64,000 nt of DNA from assembly GCF_902167145.1 (NCBI RefSeq), contig NC_050098.1:135668207-135732206 (forward strand), in the 5' to 3' direction. The notes below the pieces were generated by a model. The model saw only the letters and a list, made by a program, of their open reading frames with translations, was not told the origin of the DNA and ran no database searches. The position numbers and the translations under genes were made by a program. Shown one piece after another: positions 10,900 to 23,323 of this stretch. The stretch comes from Zea mays (Eukaryota > Streptophyta > Magnoliopsida > Poales > Poaceae). The first letter of the stretch is position 1. The number at the start of each line of letters is the position of its first letter.

Positions 10900-11245
10900 C
10901 GCTGACTTTTCGCTGTAAGTTTTGCATTCCCTTAGGAACGTCTTTTGAACTTCTTCGCCTTCTATTTCGGCGGTATTCGCGTTGACTTTTCGCGCTTCGC
11001 CTTATATTTCGGCGGTATTTAGCTCTGCATTGCCTTTGGAACGACTTTTGAGCAGAAAACTTACGCTGTGCTCCCTTAGGAACGACTTTTTGTAGCTTCG
11101 GCAATCTTACGCTGCGTTCCTTAGAATGACTTTTTGTAGCTTCGGCAAACTTACGCTGCGTTCCTTAGAACGACTTTTTGTAATTTTGGTGAAACTTGTA
11201 ATGTGATTCTTAACCCCGCGTTCCCTTAAGAACAACTTTTGTGCT
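10900..11245. repeat. Short tandem repeats (ACTTACGCTGCGTTCCTTAG units)
   Basis: At least three units of about 45-48 bases repeat between 11055 and 11190, each holding ACGCTGCGTTCCTTAGAA, CGACTTTTTGTA and GCTTCGGC. Diverged versions run back to about 10905 with TTTCGGCGGTATT. They lie between the antisense gene and gag, roughly where pol is missing. Confidence 0.75.
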
Positions 11246-11492
11246 TCAGCGACTTTTTTGAACTTCGTGAGTCTGTGGAGAAGGTATATTATACTATGGC
11301 AAGAACGAAGCTATTACAGGAAATTGAAAACGACAAAAGAACTAGGCTTTCAATGATTGTTCCTTATTAAAAAAGAAAATAATAACGAATGCAAAAACTG
11401 TTTCAGGGGTAGGATATCTCTTAGTAGATATGCTTCGATTCTGGCACAGTACTGTTGACTGTGCGAGCTTCGGACTCTTCCCTGAAGTCTCG

Positions 11493-12818
11493 CTACTGAT
11501 GAGTATGCTGGCTCCCTTCTAGCTGCTGGCCTCGGAAATATGCAGGTTGTAGTGGTGGTGGAGGTGGAGGCTGTTGCCAAGATGCTTGTGGCTGGCTAGC
11601 CGAAGCAACAGAAGCTGCAGGATGGTTACCCACATACTCTGGTATGTAGGGTGAGTGATACGAAGCAGTATGCATGACCTGCTTCGGCTGATTCTGTTGA
11701 GCTGCAGCTTCTGCTATTTCCTTCTATTTCTGAATGGTGACATGGCACATTCTTGTAGTATGGCCCTTGTCCTCACCACAGAATAAGCAATAAATTTTCC
11801 TAGGCTGATCCCCAAACCTTCCTTCGAAGCCCCTGGCGCATCTGCCTCTTGGAGCTGGCGGCTGGAAAGAGCTTTGTTGTTGCCCCGAAGCTTGTGTGGA
11901 ATATTGTGGCCTCTGTTGTTGACTTCCTCTGTCATCACTCTGGGTGGAGTGGATTGACCTGACATGCCTTGGGTGGATCCTTCCTCCGAAGCCCCTGGTC
12001 ATCTCAGAGAACCTGTAAGGTTCCTCCCTTCTTTGGCGAAAGTCATTGTTGGCCCGGAAGTATTCATCCATCTTTTGAAGCAACTTCTCCAAAGTCTGTG
12101 GAGGCTTCCTAGCAAAATACTAGGCAGTAGGTCTTGGACGAAGCCCCTTAATCATGGCCTCAATAACAATTTCATTGGGCACTGTGGGCGCTTGTGCTCT
12201 TAGGCGCAAGAACCTTCGGACATATGCTTGGAGATATTCCTCATGATCTTGCGTGCATTGAAAGAGAGCCTGAGCTGTGACTGGCTTCGTCTGAAAGCCC
12301 TGGAAACTTGTCACCAGCATGTCCTTGAGCTTCTGCCATGAGGTAATAGTTCCTGGCCGAAGAGAAGAATACCACGTCTAGGCCACATTCTTAACTGCCA
12401 TGACGAAGGACTTGGCCATGACAGTTGTGTTGCCTCCATATGAAGATATGGTTGCTTCATAACTCATCAAAAATTGCTTCGGTTATGAATGCCCATCATA
12501 CATTGGGAGCTGAGGTGGCTTATATGATGGTGGCCATGGGATAGCCTGCAGTTCCGCTGCCAAGGGAGAAGCATCGTCAAAAGTAAAGGTACCATGATTG
12601 AAATCATCATACCATCCATCATTGTCGAACAAGCCTTCTTGATGGAGCTCCCTGTGTTGGGGCCTACGTTCTTGTTCATCTTGAGCAAGATGGCGTACTT
12701 CTTCAGTGGCTTCGTCAATCTGCCTCTGAAGGTCGGCTAGTCGAGCCATCTTCTCCTTCTTCCTTTGTACTTGTTGATGAAGCATCTCCATGTTTATGAA
12801 AGACATACCTTCGAACAT
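11493..12818 (-). pseudogene. Grande-like gag pseudogene (capsid and zinc knuckle)
   Basis: Read on the minus strand from ATG 12818, one frame spans about 440 codons broken by stops near 12483, 12361, 12120 and 11727 and ending at 11493. There are no frameshifts. It encodes an N-terminal helical region (MLHQQVQRKKEKMARL), a Retrotrans_gag domain (TWYSSLRPG, FQCTQDHEEYLQAYVRRF) and a CCHC-like knuckle (CLFCGEDKGHTTRMC), then a Pro/Gln-rich tail. The sense reading at each stop is consistent with CAA/CAG changed to TAA/TAG. Gag would form the particle; this copy cannot make it full length. Confidence 0.75.
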
Positions 12819-12829
12819 CGAAGGTATGA

Positions 12830-13335
12830 AGGTGACAGAAAGAAAATGAATACAAAAGACAATATAAGCAGTCGTGTAATATTATCAACTCATTCTTATT
12901 ATATTATCATGAAGGAATAAAACAATATCGAATTACATTTGATACCTTTGACTTGATAGACAGCAAATGTACCAGCGTGATGCAAAAGCAAATGCCCAGT
13001 CCGCGTGAACAGTACAGGAGCACTGTTCATCTATTTATAGGCACGGGACACAGCCCATGTAAAATTACACCCACGCCCTTTACATTTGCTAATGACTCTA
13101 TAGTGTTCCATCGAGATCTAAATAGCATTTTCCCTTTTAAGTCGGTTCCCTTTCCTGCTATCATGCCGAAGCTCCCTTGCGTATAGCTTCGGCTCTGCGC
13201 CAACCTTCGTACTCTTTGTGCTTCTTCACACTGTGGTTCTGATCCGAGTCCGAAGGTACCTGTTCATGTATTACACTCCAAAAACATTGTTAAATCATGT
13301 TTTTGAGGACCTTCGAAAGACGAAGGCCCCCAACA
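12830..13335 (-). repeat. 5' LTR of the Grande-like element, inner end lost
   Basis: From about 12890 it aligns with the solo LTR at 45238-45920 (ATTACATTTGATACC, GTGATGCAAAAGCAAATGCC, the GGTTCCCTTTCC block) and ends at 13335. The 170 or so bases that should end the LTR and the primer-binding site are not recognisable; gag begins almost at once at 12818. The exact inner edge is uncertain. Confidence 0.7.
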
Positions 13336-13336
13336 G

Positions 13337-13501
13337 GAGCTTAGTGTTCAAGATGATCTGACTTATACTTAGTACCCTATCAAGATCATTGATACTTTGA
13401 CTCGAGTAATAAGGAATAAGGTGATCAAAATGTGCAAAGTGCAATGGAGTCATCACAGTGAAGATGAAGCTACTTGGGAGAGAGAAAAGAGCTACGAGTA
13501 G
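13337..13501 (+). pseudogene. Gypsy pol C-terminus (chromodomain-like tail), fragment
   Basis: It encodes YPIKIIDTLTRV and KMCKVQWSHHSEDEATWE, matching the end of the pol at 23362-25320. There is an in-frame TAG near 13370 and a frameshift before the final stop. The 5' side was cut by the Grande-like insertion. Confidence 0.8.
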
Positions 13502-13571
13502 AATTTCCCCACCTCTTCCCTAGTTCATCTTAATCTTGTGGTCGAGATTCCTTCTAAGGGGGGGTAGGATT

Positions 13572-16500
13572 TGTAATACCCAAATCATAGTAAATAAAGG
13601 AGTTAGAGTATTTGATGTATGGTAATTTTTTTTCTTTCTATGTGACACATGCATATATATATACAAGTTAATAAATTCCATAATAACTAGAAATAATATA
13701 TATAATAATGAAAATACTTCTTCATGCTGGTATTTTTATTTGTGCATTTAATCTAAGTGTGAAATTCACAACAAAATTTGAATTCAAATTTGAGATCTAA
13801 AAATAAAAAGAAAATAAAACAGAAAAAGAAAAACCTAAACCACCACGTGGGCCAAATACCGCTTGGCCGACCCAACTAGCCTTTTCCCCACCACCAGCCT
13901 AGTGGGGGGATGGAACCTGGCGCCGCCATGTGGGGCCACCCCGTCAATCGAACTAGCCGAGCGATGAACCCCACACGCGTGCCCGGCTGTGTGGCACCGA
14001 CATGTAGGGCCCACGGGCTAGCCACACTATGAACGCCAACGCGCGCCGCGTCTGTTGCGCTCGCTGTCATACGGGCCCACTCGTCATCCCTTCCCCGCTG
14101 CTGCTGTGAACTACCTCCCCGTACAACCCGCGGCCGCAACAAACTTCTCCCCCGACGCGGACTCACTTTGGCCCCATAAAGCGCGACGCGGACCTCCCTC
14201 AGTCGCCTTTCCACAAGCCATATCGTGCTTAAGCTCGAAGGGCACTGTCAGTACCCTGGAATAGGGGTACCCCTTACTATAGTAAGAAGGCGCGGTAAAC
14301 CGCGCCTTACCCCACCACGTGGGCGACTCCGAGGCCACCAGGTGACCAGAGAAGGTAACATATACCGTGATATCATCAGTGGATCCGGACCCCGTGAGAG
14401 AGTGCTGGACCCCAGCATACCTAATCGGGACCTCAGCGTTCCCCTAAATGGGACCCAGGCCCCTCTAAGTGAGGTCCGGACTGTCCACGACAAGATCTTG
14501 GGACGAGGAATACCCTGGCCTAAGTCAAAGGCGTACAGGGGTCCGGCACAGACACTTGTCTGGGTCTTGCCAGGCACGCCTACGCTCCCCGCTCAGGCGG
14601 GGACCCGGTGCTGCCACGTGGCCTGCGGCCCGTGACGTAAGCCGGGGGGCAGAGCCTGACGTAAGGCCTCGGGGCCACGCGATCTCTGCATTTATTGCGG
14701 AGATCGCGCGCCGCCTGACCGCCCTGCAGACAGGCGATGTGCCGACCCGGCATTTAATATGCCCCGTCCACTCTGATGGGAGGCGACGACCAGACCAGGC
14801 GGCGTGCCTGTCCAATCAGGCAGCGGGCAGTATGCCCACACCGCTGCACGCGTGCAGTGGTCATCATGACTTGAACGATACCGAGGAACCTTCTGCAGCA
14901 CGCCAATTCTACTCAAGCGGCGGATGTCGGGGCACAGGGAGATAGCGCAAGGTGACCGACATTAGTTGCTTCGGGTATTCCATCTGTTATGTCTCTGGGC
15001 CCACATGTCAGGGTTCAGAGTCTTTTTGTACATGCCCCCCTTTAGCTATAAAAGGGGAGGCATGCGACGTTACAACACAAGCTCTCTTAGGCCCAACTTA
15101 GACTCTCGACTCTCAAGCTTCCACAACAATCCAACATACAGTGGAGTAGGGTATTACGCTCCGGTGGCCCGAACCACTCTAAACTCTCGCGTGTTCGTGT
15201 GCTCGGTAATCGCTTAGTAGGGCAGGCAAAACGCTTAAGCCCCTTCCTCATCTTAGGATTTAGGGCGGGTGCACTCCGCCACCCGGCCGGAGAATTCCCT
15301 CTCCGACAGGCACCATCGTCGGGCACAACTAAAAAGAGAGAGAAGCTTGGGATCCGTCATTGTCGGAATAGCGCGTTCGCTGGTGTCTCACCTCAAGCAA
15401 GTGGGTGGTGTGTTCACTCTAGAACGCCGCTCGTGTGCGTGGTCACCGCTAGTTAGACAAGGGCGTGGGCGACCGGGAATTCGTCGTCGGACTACGACCA
15501 AGCCTCTGGTCCACCCTACGCCGTGGATAGGCCCCATTCGCATACTCCTTCCCCTGTAAGTTCGTCCCTCACAATTGACTCGTCCTCTGCTACGCGTAGA
15601 ACATCTCGGGTTTGAGTATTGGTGCGCAGAGGTGTGTGTTGCAAGTTTCCGGTGATGGCGCCGTCGTGCACCGAGGGCGGCGCCGCCGTCGGGGTACGCT
15701 GGAGATAGGGGATTATCTGTGAGTCGTTGATTGACTGCTCGACGGCTCAGATTAGATTCAGGTAATGCTTCGAGATCGACTTTTTTGAACCGTGCGATCT
15801 GAACTGAGGGCTTGGATTGATGCAAACCTTCATTAAACCCCGACTGCAGATCTCGGGTCCAATGTCGAGTGTTGCGTGTGAGTTTTGACTGTTGATTTCC
15901 GGATGAATGGCTCTGGTTCTGGGAGCGTGCAACTTTGTATAGATGTAATCCTAACGGTCGAAGATAGATCCAGCTGCTCATATGAGACGGTACCCCTGCG
16001 TCGAACCCTTTTCAAATAAACCCCTGAGCTTTATAAAAATCAACCCGCCATCCGATCCTATATAGGAAACGTCACAACCAGGCCCAGGAATTTTCAGAAT
16101 GAACCCCCAGCTTCTAGGATTTTATACCCGCAGTTCGTTGACCTCTGTTCATTGATAAAATTGATTCTAAAATGATTTTAAATACATAAATAATTCAAGA
16201 ATCTTGTTTAATTCTTAAATAATTCATTTTAACTCATTTTTAATCTATTCAGATGCATTAATTTCGTATTAATATTGTTTATCACTTGTAACTCTATTTT
16301 GTCATTAAACATAGATTAAAATTATGCACTGAATTTATTCTATATCAAACATTTAAAACTTCAAAAATTCATAACTCTTTAACCGTAATTCCGAATTTAG
16401 TGATTCTCGAACCTACGATCTCATTACGATGCGTAGAATATTATCATGCATTATGTTCTGATGTTTGGTGTGATGATAATTTCTCTTGTACCGTGCTTGT

Positions 16501-17800
16501 TTGTATTGTTGCGAGTAGACGAGCAAGAAACTAAGGACCCGATAATTTTATACTGAGCAGGAGCTCGTTGAACGCAAGTTATGCCCTTGAACACTTCGAT
16601 TTACCCAATAATGTTCATGTTAATCATTATGATCTGCATAGGTTAATCTTGCTGGGACCGAATAGGTCACCCTAGTTTGGTTATCTTTATACCTTATTTA
16701 CCACTGAACTTTTGGGTAGTACCTGCTATTCCTTTATGTGGTTTTGCGTGTTAAGATACACATATTCATGATCATTCTTTTATTACAAATGGGTTCTTTA
16801 CTTTTCATGACAAGATCATAATGTTAATTAGAACATGGAGCGACCACCCGGGAAAACAGTGCTACCACAAGGGTGGTATGGGACGCCCTTGGCTAACTAA
16901 TTAGGAAAGCTAGTGGAGAACTGCCTTACCCGAAAGGGGCAAGGGCGGTAGGGAAGTTGTCGGTATAGGGAGGTTCTCAGGTTGATTTTGTTGAGATGGC
17001 TTTTCAAACGGGGGATTCCTATACTACGCTCCTCAGTAACCGTAGCGGGTTTTCTGAAGCTTGTGGAACTTTGTAAAGGCCTCGTAGTGTTACCCTGCCT
17101 CGCTTCCTTGGTAGAGGTGTATGGGACACGTACAACCCCGTGGTAGATGGGTAACATGACTTGTGGGTAAAGATGTGTAACCTCTGCAGAGTGTAAAACT
17201 GGTATATCAGCCGTGCTCACGATCATGAGCGGCTCGGACCCTCACATGAGTAACTTATGGAATTAAATTTAATTGGTCATTTGCATCACATTGTGGTTTA
17301 TTTATTAATTGTGATCTCTCATTATTTGGGCTGGTATTTACTTATACTTAGTAACTGCTAATAAAATTTGACCAACTTATTAAAAGCAATGCTCAGCTTT
17401 AACCATTATTTGTTGATCAGCCTTACACTTCACATGAGCTCCCACCTTTGGTGAGTTCGTGCACATTATTCCCCATAACTTGTTGAGCTATGATCTTTTG
17501 TGAGCTCACCCTTGCGATATATAAACCCCCCCCCCCACAGGAGAAGAACAGGTAGCCCAAGAGGAGGACTACTACGAGGAGTACGAGGAAGTCTAGGTGG
17601 CGTCTGCCAGTCAGCTTGATGGTGCCAAGGAATAATTATTTAGTTCGCTTTATTATTATCATTTATTTTTATAAGACTCTTCCGCTATGTAATAATGATT
17701 GTGACATTTATCTCTATACACTTGGTCATTATATGTGTTCTTCTTCTTTGGCGCACATATGAGACACATCCGCCTTTATCCCTGAAATCCGGGTGTGACA
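13572..17800 (+). repeat. 3' LTR of the plus-strand Tekay-like Gypsy (contains a nested solo LTR)
   Basis: It begins TGTAATACCC after a GGGGGGGTAGGATT tract and ends CCGGGTGTGACA, the inverse of the TGTCACACCCGG start of the minus-strand copies. Without the 1063-bp nested LTR and one TSD copy it is about 3.16 kb. Sequence right of 15313 holds no gene; small ORFs there recur in the other LTR copies and are not genes. Confidence 0.85.
14246..15308 (+). mobile_element. Solo LTR (1063 bp) with perfect 5-bp TSD GGCAC
   Basis: It starts TGTCAGTACCCTGG and ends CCCTCTCCGACA, flanked by GGCAC at 14241-14245 and 15309-15313. A TATA box (CTATAAAAGG, 15046-15055) and GC-rich upstream sequence support plus orientation. 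Both ends are present with no interior, so it is a solo LTR formed by LTR-LTR recombination. Family not identified. Confidence 0.88.
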
Positions 17801-17801
17801 T

Positions 17802-17996
17802 ATACCAATAAGGTGGACAAAAAAGGTGACTACACCATATTTGATCAAGAACAAGAAGAAGAATAAAAAGGTGATATTCATCAAGGCCAACAAGCAAGCC
17901 AACAAGGGAAAGAGGACCAAATGAATCGGAGTGCCAGAGGAGATTATTTCAACCATGAAAAGAACTAAAAAAGTTTGGGTCCCGAGAGGGAAGTGA
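17802..17996 (+). pseudogene. gag C-terminal remnant of the interrupted Sirevirus-like element
   Basis: One frame encodes a Lys-rich stretch (IKNKKKNKKVIFIKANKQAN), a TGA at 17922-17924, then KKVWVPRGK and a stop. The VWVPR block resembles the end of Sirevirus gag (compare WVPKTQA at the end of the gag at 50054-52435). Weak but consistent with context. Confidence 0.45.
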
Positions 17997-19445
17997 GAAG
18001 TCCAACGAACTTCAAGGAATTTAGAGACTTGAAAAAATGGGATGTATATCATGGGATACATTATATCGGATCAAGTCTATTACCAAGTGGGTTAGTGAAT
18101 ACTTTGGATCCAAATTCCCCACCCATGACTAAGGTAACTAGATTTATTGTTATTCCATGTTTTTGGATATGTGTATCTATTTTCATGTGTCTAGTTTACC
18201 ATTCATACCTAGTGTTGCTTTCAATTGTAGATTTTTTAGTTAATGTATTTCATGCCTTAATCTTTTCAATTGCTATTTAGTTCCAATTGAATTTCATGCA
18301 TACTTGGTATATCATATGATAGGATTACTCTAGTTAAATTCATACTATTTTGAGCAAACCTACATGGTTTAAAATGTTTAGTAAAGCAAGGCACACAACT
18401 TAATCAAACTCCTAAATAAATGACACTTTCTTGTACCTTTCATTTGGTATCCTTTAATTAGTATCGTTTTGAATTATATGTGCCAAAGTTCATATTATGG
18501 ATAATTTCCCCTACTTGGTTTTGAAAATCAAGTGCATGTCTCCTACAAGTATTCAAAACTTGTATGCACACTTTTAGGGGGAGGTTACTCTATAATTTGA
18601 TTCTTTGAGACTAACACCATTTTCAAGCCTATTATGTGTGTAATAGTCTTAGTGAAGGAAAATGGAGTCCCCAGAGAAAGATAATGAGCTTCCACTGCAA
18701 GATCTCTCAGTCTACAAGTGGTTTCGTTCCATAATCGATATCATCTACATGTCTTCTCCAATTTTGAATAGACTATGTCTTTTTAACATCTTGTACCCCC
18801 TATGTTGCCTCATATGCACATGCCTTTAAATTCTTCACCTGGTATCTCTAGAATGTCCTTTACCATTTAACAATGCATAGATTAAGGGGGTTAGTCTATT
18901 CATTCATGTATTGTCTCCTCTTGTACATGAAAATCTTATGCTTTTCCTAAGTAGGAGAGATTTATAATAAGGGGAGTATGTCTTTTTCCTCAAAGGGGAG
19001 AACTTTCTTTAAGGGGGGAGAAATCTTTTTAAGGGCAAGCCTCTAATAGCTTCTATATGCTTTAATATGTCTTCCTTTTTGGTGTTTGATTCCAAAGGGA
19101 GAGAAATTTGTGGACCAAAGAAAACCAAAGTATATCAAATACCAAAACCACCATTTTCAAAAAAATATATCTTTCAATTGGTTGTTTTTTGTTAGTTTCG
19201 GTCCAAGATAGGAAGTATGTGATTATGAAGTTAGGGGAGGCTTAAGTCCATAATCACACATTATGAGGACTATCTGCATATGCAAGAATGTGATTAAATT
19301 CTAAGTGACCATATATCTTTCCATTTGGTATCTCATGCATCTTGCCTATGCACATGATTCCATAGCAAGTAGATTGCATATTTCATTTTGTTATTTAATA
19401 TTTGCTTGCTTTGGTTGTGTTATCATCAATCGCCAAAAGGGGGGT
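17997..19445 (+). other. Non-coding interior with repeated polypurine tracts
   Basis: No pol domain can be read. G-rich tracts occur near 18575, 18888, 19012 and 19097, and the final AAAAGGGGGGTT at 19434-19446 directly precedes the LTR. This copy seems to have lost pol, or pol lies off the window with an intervening deletion. Confidence 0.6.
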
Positions 19446-19901
19446 TGTAAGGAAAATGGACCGCAGCCCATTTGACTAAGTGATTTTTGTGTTTAATGAT
19501 CAACATAACTAGTGAACTAATGTATTTGCAAGTGTTTGTGTTTTGTAGTTCATTGGATGCAAAGTGGATTAGGCTGAGGCTTTGAGGAAGCAACACCTCA
19601 ACAAAGACTTGAAAAGACCGTAAGAAAACTTACAAATATTTAGCACAAGTCTAAGGTACAAGACCAAAAGAGCCTAAGCAAAGAAGATTGAAGAAATTAA
19701 AGATGGGCTGAAACTGGGAGCATCCGGACCGCCAGTGGTGCATTAGACTAGTGCATCGAACTATACAAGTGTGCCATCGAACCGGTTGCGTAGAGGCGAT
19801 GTTCTCAAATGTTTATCCTGCTGGCACACTAGACCATACGAGTGTGCACTAGACTAGTTTCAACGGCTGGCAATGGATAGTTCAACGTATCTCTGACACT
19901 G
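19446..19901 (+). repeat. LTR of the Sirevirus-like element, left piece
   Basis: It starts TGTAAGGAAAATGGACC after the polypurine tract. It is cut at 19901 by the Gypsy; target duplication CACTG (19897-19901), against CACCG on the other side. Confidence 0.8.
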
Positions 19902-22900
19902 TGTCACACCCGGGCTTTAAGGAGCAAAGCCGGGTGCGTCTCATACATGCGCCAAAGAAGACAACACATATAATAACAGAGTGTATAGAGATAAATGTCA
20001 TAAAACATCAGAGTATTTATTACATAGCGGAAGACTTAATACAAAATAAAAGATAAATATAAAACGAACTAAGGATCGTCGGTGCCAATGTCAACTGAGA
20101 AACGCCACCTAGATCAGATCAAAACTCCTTGCCTTGTGGCTCCTCCTGAACCACCTGCTCTTCTCCTGTGGGGGGGTGTGAGACAGCAAGGGTGAGCTCA
20201 CACATGTTCATCGCTCAACAAGTTGTGGGGAATAATGTGGCATGAACTCACCAAAGGTGGGAGTTCATGAAGTGTAAGGCTGATCAATGAAATAAAGGCT
20301 GAAGCTGAGCATTGCTTTTAGAAGTTGGTCAAAATTTTATTAGCAATTACTAAGTGTAAGTAAATACCAAACCATAGTATAATAAGTAAAAAGGTAATAA
20401 TAAAATAATCCCAAATGCAATGAAATGACAGATTAAGTTTAAGTTCCATAAATTAATCATGTGAGTGTCCGAGCCGCTCATGACCGTGAGCACGGCTAGT
20501 ATACCAGTTTTACACTCTACAGAGGTTGCGCATCTTTACCCACAAGTCGTGTTACCCATTTGCCACGGAGTTGATCAGACCCCATACACCTCTACCAAGG
20601 AAGCGAGGCAGGGTACCACTACGAGGCCTTTACAAAGTTCCACTAGCTTCAGACTACCTGCTACAGTTTATAGGAAGCTCTAGTGCAGGGTTCTTGTCTG
20701 ACCGCCATCGCAGCAAAATCAACCCAAGGACCTCCCTACACTGACCACTCCCCTACTGCCCTTGCCCCTTTCGGGTAAGGTAGCCCTCCACTAGCTTTCC
20801 TAGTTAATCAGCCAAGGGCGTCCCATTAAACCCTTGTGGTAGCACTGTTTTCCCGGGTGGTTCTCCATGTTCCCATTAACATAATGATCTTATCATGAAC
20901 ATAGAATAATGAACAAATAATAACAAGTGTAATCATGAGTAGTGAATACCTCTATACCCAAAACCATATAAAGCAATAGCATGTACTACCCAAAACTTTA
21001 GTAGTAAAACCAGTGGTGAATCAAGGTATAAAGATAGTCAAAATCTAGGGTATCCTATTGGGTCCCAGCAAAATTATCCTATGCAGATCATTATGAATAA
21101 TAAGAACATGAATGGGTAAAAGAAGTGATCAAGGGCACAACTTACCTTCAATGAGCTCCTGCTCGGCTATCTCTACCAGCTGAACCCCAGAATCCTCTGT
21201 AGCTTGCTCGTCTACTCGCATCAACACAATACATACATAGTATAGCAAGAATTAACATTACACCAAACATGTAAATAAATTACACAGTAATAATCTAGAC
21301 ACTAAAATGAGATCACAGGAACTGGAATTATTAATTTTGGAGGTATAGATTTTAAGTTATGGATTTCCTAATGTTTAATGTGATTAAAATAGGATTAACT
21401 GATAAATTAATTTTCTAACAGAGTTCATGTCAAAACAGTGACTCTAAGTGTTAAAGAATAATATTACAAAATTTTAGAAACTGGAATGGCTCAATTTGGA
21501 CTAAAAATGGATTTTCTATGATTTATACAAGTTCTAGGGTTTATTTTCATATTAAAAATCCAATTTCTAATTCATTTAATCGATTTAACACAGTTCTGGA
21601 TCGGGCCTCGATTTCCAGAGAAGTCAGGGGCCTAGGCGTAAATGTAACCGAGACCCATAACACTGCAGAGGTGGATGGCGGGTTAAATCCTAAATAGTCC
21701 AGGGGCTCTTTTGCAATTGTTTTACAGCGAAGGGGTATGGGCACCAGATATCCATTGGATCACGATCTGACGACAGAAGACAGATTATAACGTTGTACGT
21801 GCCTAGGACCCTCGGATTCAAGATCTGCGGCGCGCATTCGACGGACGAACGGGTATGCGCCGATTTAATCCTAGCCATACCCCAGAGATCCGACGACCGC
21901 GATCAATCCACTGCACGCCCTAATCTTCACCGTTCAACAAGGGATGGACGGCACACACATCGTCTTCTTCATAGCAGTCGGACGCGGCGGCGCCCAGAGC
22001 CCCGCCCGCGGTGGTCTCACTGGAGTAAGGCGATCCGGTGCAACATCACCACAAACGCATACCCAAATGGTCTAATGCGATGCTGGGAGTAAGACGAAAC
22101 GAAATGGGGAGAACTCACTGTGAATCGCGCAGCACAGGCCTCTGCCCACGACACACGGTGATTTGGTGAGGGCGCCAGACGTCCGGCGAGCGATTCGCGG
22201 TGCCCCAGCTCTCGGACTCACCCGTCGCGGTACCAGACGAATCCACGGCGACCCCGCGAAGGTCACCGGCCTGATTCCCGAGCCCACATGGCGTTGTTGA
22301 AGAAGTCCCCAAAGCGGCGGCCCGCACTGCTCCTCATCTCTCTCTCCTAACGGTGGTCGCAACAGAGCGGTGCCGATCATCGGATCGCATAGACAGGGAA
22401 AGTGGCGGCTGCGTTTATATCCAGGCGCCCGAGGAGATCGTGCGGTGCGAACGAGTCCGTTGAGCAGAGCAGACCCGGTCCCAGCGGCGAGCATCTTGCA
22501 CGGGTGGCCGAGCGACGCGGTAATCGCGCGAAGGTAGGTGATGACGGCGTGGGCCCGCATGTCGGCCAGCTACCTCAACTGAGTGCGGGTAAGCGCGGTA
22601 GGGAGATGGGCCCACGAAGCAGTGACTAAGGTGAGCAGCAAGCGGTATTGAGCCGAGCGGCAATAACGGGCTGCGCGTGAGTGCCAGATGAATGGGCCGA
22701 AACTCATTTCAGGGCCGACGTGCAATTTTCCCCATTTATTCTTTTTTCTTTTATATTTTCCACCTTCTTTTCTTCCTTTTCAAATTCAGTTTGAATTCAA
22801 AATTAATTCAACCTTCTATGGCTCTTCCTTACAAATTAGATTTGTGTGATTAGGGCATTAACTCCGGAGATATTTATTTATATATATCATTTACTTATTC

Positions 22901-23323
22901 ATCTCCTTTATCTTTTTCTTTTCCTTCACATTTCTAGAATTCAAATTTGAATTTAATTTTAATCTGTGAACTTATATTCACTTTTTTTTAAATGTACAAG
23001 TTGAACTCAAATAGGAAGGTTTAACTAATTTCTTTATATTTATTGTATTTATCTTTGTTTAGTATTCTTTCTTCTCCTGCTCAAATTCTTGAATTCCCCT
23101 TTAGGGAATTTGATATATTTCCTTTCACATTATTTCCTGTTGTCACAAAATGCACACAAAATAAATTCCCAGCATGATGCATGTATCATTTTTAGTGTCT
23201 TTTGTCACCTATTTATTTGTTTAATTGTGGTGTTCACATGAAATGATAAACATAGTTAACACATATAGATACGAAGTAATATAATTTCTCTTTTTAGACT
23301 TTTCTTACAAAGTGGGTATTACA
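19902..23323 (-). repeat. 3' LTR of the complete Gypsy (left copy, 3422 bp)
   Basis: On the plus strand it starts TGTCACACCCGG and ends GGTATTACA. It is mirrored at 26970-30392. Small ORFs in it recur in the other copy and have no domains. Confidence 0.92.

Larger units (their letters stand above)
6675..13335 (-). mobile_element. Grande-like (Tat-lineage) Gypsy element, internally deleted, minus strand
   Basis: LTR sequence ending GCCCCCAACA lies at both ends (fragment to 6877; right copy to 13335) in the same orientation. gag lies on the minus strand near the right end, and an accessory gene runs on the plus strand near the left end. Short LTRs plus an antisense gene between pol and the 3' LTR fit the maize Grande family; Huck-like is the alternative. 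No protease, reverse transcriptase, RNase H or integrase remains between gag and the antisense gene, so the copy cannot move alone. It sits in a Gypsy pol gene. GGAGC (13336-13340) is the predicted right target duplication. Confidence 0.75.
13336..17800 (+). mobile_element. Tekay/Del-like Gypsy element, 3' end (pol end plus 3' LTR)
   Basis: It starts mid-pol, directly after the Grande-like element, runs through a polypurine tract (about 13557-13571) and a 3' LTR (13572-17800). It is the same family as 19902-30392 but in the opposite orientation, and its upstream part should lie left of the window. The right target duplication should be TATAC (17801-17805), in the interior of a Copia element. 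Confidence 0.8.

Noticed and set aside
18000..18280. Plus-strand ORF 17975-18280 and minus ORF 17729-18061
   Set aside because: No domain; they span the junction between the Gypsy LTR and the Copia interior or AT-rich spacer.
22072..22663. ORFs of 70-162 codons in the GC-rich part of the Gypsy LTRs (also 29141-29732, 14469-14945, 62521-63357)
   Set aside because: Present in each LTR copy without domains and in several frames; composition artefacts of GC-rich LTR DNA.
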